NCBI GenBank assembly: GCA_014381855.1
Contig: JACNKV010000035.1
Span: 87,166-121,612, forward strand
Source of the DNA: Fidelibacterota bacterium
Lineage (GTDB): Bacteria; Fidelibacterota; Marinisomatia; Marinisomatales; JACNKV01
DNA length: 34,447 nucleotides
Direction: 5' to 3'
Shown: positions 32,115 through 34,447 of the stretch, one piece after another
How positions within the stretch are numbered: the stretch's first letter is position 1
Layout of the letters: every line of letters starts with the position of its first letter
Position numbers and translations under genes: made by a program
The notes under the pieces: generated by a model
The model's database searches: none
Seen by the model: the letters and a program-made list of their open reading frames with translations, nothing else
What the model was told of the DNA's origin: nothing

Positions 32115-34447
32115 ATGAGCTTAAAACAAATCGCATTATATGTTTCAATAATTTCTTCGGTAATATCTGCACCTTTAGAATCGGTGTTATTATCCGAAGA
32201 CAAAACAGAAATCAAGTTATTAAACAATACTTCTCAAGAAATCGTTTTGAACTATCATATCGAAAAAATAGATGGTTTTACAGTAGAAACAATGGGCGGT
32301 TCTTTTTCAGAAATCACTCTACCGGGTGGTCATTCAGTTGGTCTGATAGGAAATCCAAAACTTCCGGCACGAAAAGAATTAATTGAGATTCCTGAAGGAG
32401 CGGAAGTGAGCGTTGAAGTGCTAGGTTATTCGGTGACAGAAGTAAAATTAATTGAGTATGGATATACACATCCGTTGATGCCGGTTCAGCCTTCGATGTC
32501 AAAAAGTCAGGAAGTTCAGGATGTCCCATTCGAAAAAGATGTGGCAAGCTACAACGTTGATAGATATACTGAACACCCGTTGGCAACTGTAGAAGTCCTC
32601 GGAAGGTTGAGAGGAGTACGGCTTGCGCGAGTCGTGGTTGCTCCCATACAGTATAACCCACAAAGAAATATGATTAAAATATACAACGATCTTGAAGTTA
32701 AGATTAACTTGATTGGTGGAGATGAAAACCAAACAGACTATATCAAACAATCAACCTATTCTCCGTATTTTGACGTAGTGTATGAGCAGATATTGAATAA
32801 CAGGGATCACGATTATCCCAATCATCCAGATCTAACGAAATACCCTGTGAAATATTTGATCGTCTCCGATCCGATGTTTGAAAACACTCTTCAACCATTT
32901 ATCGAATGGAAAATTAAAAAAGGATTCGAAGTCATTGTCGGATACACCAACGAAATTGGATCATCGGTGAGCAGCATTCAAAATTGGCTGTGGGATCACT
33001 ATGATGCTGGGACTCCAGAAGATCCTGCTCCTAGTTTTATTCTATTTGTCGGTGATGTTCAACAAATTCCGGCTTCTGCTACGGGGTCATCTACCAATAA
33101 AAAAACCGATTTGTATTACGGCAGTGTTGACGGAGATTATTTCCCTGAAATGTATTATGGGCGTTTTTCCGCGACGACTGTTTCGCAACTTCAGGCACAA
33201 ATTGACAAAACTCTTTACTATGAAAAATATCAATTTGATAATCCAGAATATTTAGATGACGTGACGCTCATTGCCGGTGCAGATGGAACATGGAATCCAA
33301 ATGTTGGGCAACCGACTGTTCAATATGGTACAGAAAATTATTTTAACGCCGCCTATGGCTTCGACGAAGTTCATGATTATCTGACAAGTTACTCCGGATG
33401 TTACGATACGGTGGATGATGGAGTTGGGTTCATCAACTACACCGCACATTGTGGTGAAACCGAATGGAGCAGTCCTCATCTCTCTCAATCAGATGTGAAC
33501 AATTTTACCAACGTAAATAAATATCCTCTTGCTATTGGAAACTGTTGCCTTGCTGCCGATTTTGGGTACTCTGAATGTATTGGTGAAACTTGGATGCGTA
33601 AAGCAAATGGCGGAGCGGTAGCGTATATCGGTTCTTCTCCATCATCCTATTGGTTTGAGGACTTTTACTGGTCGGTCGGTGCATTTCCGATTCAAGGAGA
33701 TAATAACGGATACGTTCCGACTTACGAAGAGACAACCTTGGGCGTTTATGATGCTCCCTTTGTCAGTGATTATGTTACGGCTGATGCGTTAATCTTTGTC
33801 GGAAATCTTGCGGTAACGGAAGTAGATATTCAGGGATATCCGTCACATTCAAGCCCATTATATTATTGGCAGGCGTACAATTTACTGGGAGATCCGTCTC
33901 TGATGCCGTACATGACGCAAGGAGAGGTGAATACTGTTGATTACATGGATATTTTACCGATTGGAGTAGATTTCTTTGAAGTCAGTGCAGATCCCGGTTC
34001 TTACGTGGCGATTTCGTTTGATGGGAATTTGCACGGAACAGCCATCGTCGGTGAAACCGGTTCGGTTGAAGTATCGATTACACCCATCCTAGATGGTGGA
34101 ATGGCAGATATTGTGGTGACAAAACCGCAGTATCAACCCTTTATGACTCAGATTCAAGTTGCCCCATTAGACGGTCCTTTTATTACCATTGATAGTTATG
34201 TCATCAGCACCGATGACGATGATACGATTGAATTTGGGGAAACCGTCTCCGTTAACGTTACGTTGAAAAATGTCGGGACAGAATCTGCAACGGATGTTAA
34301 CATGACGCTGACGATGAGTGACTTTTTCATTAATTTGACTGATGACTCTCAAGGATTTGGAACCATCCCTGCAGGTGGATTTTCTACGCAGGAAAATGCG
34401 TATGAATTTATAGTATCAACGTCTGTAACAAATGCATATAATTTTTC
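32115..34447 (+). CDS. Gingipain-like C25 cysteine peptidase, C-terminus beyond window
   Basis: The frame is open from ATG 32115 to the last base, giving 777 complete codons. GAGGA at 32103-32107 is a good Shine-Dalgarno sequence. Residues 1-19 are a signal peptide; a propeptide-like region follows (about 20-240, with GNPKLPARKELIEIPEGAEV). The C25 caspase-fold domain spans about 255-600: LFVGDVQQIP, YYGRFSATT, His445 in TAHCGETEW, and Cys478 in IGNCCLAADFGY, aligning with the gingipain His-Cys dyad. LLGDPSLMPYM ends the domain. Beta-sandwich modules follow, including a CARDB-like one (about 690 on, with TIEFGETVSVNVTLKN). Family members are usually type IX cargo with a C-terminal sorting domain, which would lie outside the window. 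Confidence 0.9.
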   Translation, partial: MSLKQIALYVSIISSVISAPLESVLLSEDKTEIKLLNNTSQEIVLNYHIEKIDGFTVETMGGSFSEITLPGGHSVGLIGNPKLPARKELIEIPEGAEVSVEVLGYSVTEVKLIEYGYTHPLMPVQPSMSKSQEVQDVPFEKDVASYNVDRYTEHPLATVEVLGRLRGVRLARVVVAPIQYNPQRNMIKIYNDLEVKINLIGGDENQTDYIKQSTYSPYFDVVYEQILNNRDHDYPNHPDLTKYPVKYLIVSDPMFENTLQPFIEWKIKKGFEVIVGYTNEIGSSVSSIQNWLWDHYDAGTPEDPAPSFILFVGDVQQIPASATGSSTNKKTDLYYGSVDGDYFPEMYYGRFSATTVSQLQAQIDKTLYYEKYQFDNPEYLDDVTLIAGADGTWNPNVGQPTVQYGTENYFNAAYGFDEVHDYLTSYSGCYDTVDDGVGFINYTAHCGETEWSSPHLSQSDVNNFTNVNKYPLAIGNCCLAADFGYSECIGETWMRKANGGAVAYIGSSPSSYWFEDFYWSVGAFPIQGDNNGYVPTYEETTLGVYDAPFVSDYVTADALIFVGNLAVTEVDIQGYPSHSSPLYYWQAYNLLGDPSLMPYMTQGEVNTVDYMDILPIGVDFFEVSADPGSYVAISFDGNLHGTAIVGETGSVEVSITPILDGGMADIVVTKPQYQPFMTQIQVAPLDGPFITIDSYVISTDDDDTIEFGETVSVNVTLKNVGTESATDVNMTLTMSDFFINLTDDSQGFGTIPAGGFSTQENAYEFIVSTSVTNAYNF

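Noticed and set aside
32115..34447. Identification of the C25 protein as PorU, the type IX sortase
   Set aside because: The beta-sandwich/CARDB-like modules after the catalytic domain and a propeptide-like N-terminus fit a secreted gingipain-like cargo better, and the C-terminus is missing, so PorU cannot be claimed.

Overview
The window reads as a chromosomal core-genome segment from an AT-rich, Gram-negative bacterium of the Fibrobacteres-Chlorobi-Bacteroidetes (FCB) superphylum. My best guess is a Marinimicrobia/Fidelibacterota-like or related lineage rather than a true Bacteroidota. The reasons are a complete batA-E cluster, a Kdo transferase with Bacteroidota-type motifs, a surface protein related to SprA (the type IX secretion translocon) and a gingipain-type C25 peptidase. 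Use of Shine-Dalgarno sequences at several starts argues against typical Bacteroidota. The phylum is inference; no rRNA gene is present. Every convincing gene lies on the + strand, and most neighbours overlap or are separated by only a few bases.

Layout. 1-1849: end of a Crp-family regulator, meaB, tatC. 2023-8416: an information-processing and stringent-response run (yicC, gmk, rpoZ, family 4 uracil-DNA glycosylase, dnaB, bifunctional rel, ruvX). 8475-15212: an envelope run (lnt, a DUF5683-like membrane protein, ecfT, truA, an HtrA protease, psd, pssA, a DUF4321 protein, tatA). 15344-20724: batA-batB-batC-batD-batE. 20863-28556: a SPOR-domain protein, long-chain polyprenyl diphosphate synthase, a GT9 heptosyltransferase-like enzyme, waaA, a fused tandem ECF-type ATPase, pgsA-like, ftsY, lgt. 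28608-34447: a 1091-residue SprA-related outer-membrane protein and a C25 peptidase that runs off the window.

The genes mostly serve building and populating the envelope: phospholipids (psd, pssA, pgsA), lipoproteins (lgt and lnt, 18 kb apart), lipid A/inner core (GT9, waaA), protein export (tatC, tatA, ftsY), envelope quality control (HtrA, Bat proteins) and vitamin or metal uptake (ecfT plus the tandem ATPase, without a visible substrate-binding S component).

The items most worth a second look are these. (i) A short SprA relative sits next to a C25 peptidase gene whose upstream region holds a perfect TGTGA-N6-TCACA operator at exact class II geometry to a possible -10 box, and the regulator at the window's left edge carries the matching CRP-type recognition helix. 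(ii) The fused ECF ATPase has one complete and one degenerate composite ATP site. (iii) Intergenic gaps hold several unrelated families of 7-bp-period repeats. (iv) The bat cluster lacks moxR and DUF58. No tRNA, rRNA, CRISPR, insertion sequence or phage gene was seen, and no gap exceeds 300 bases.
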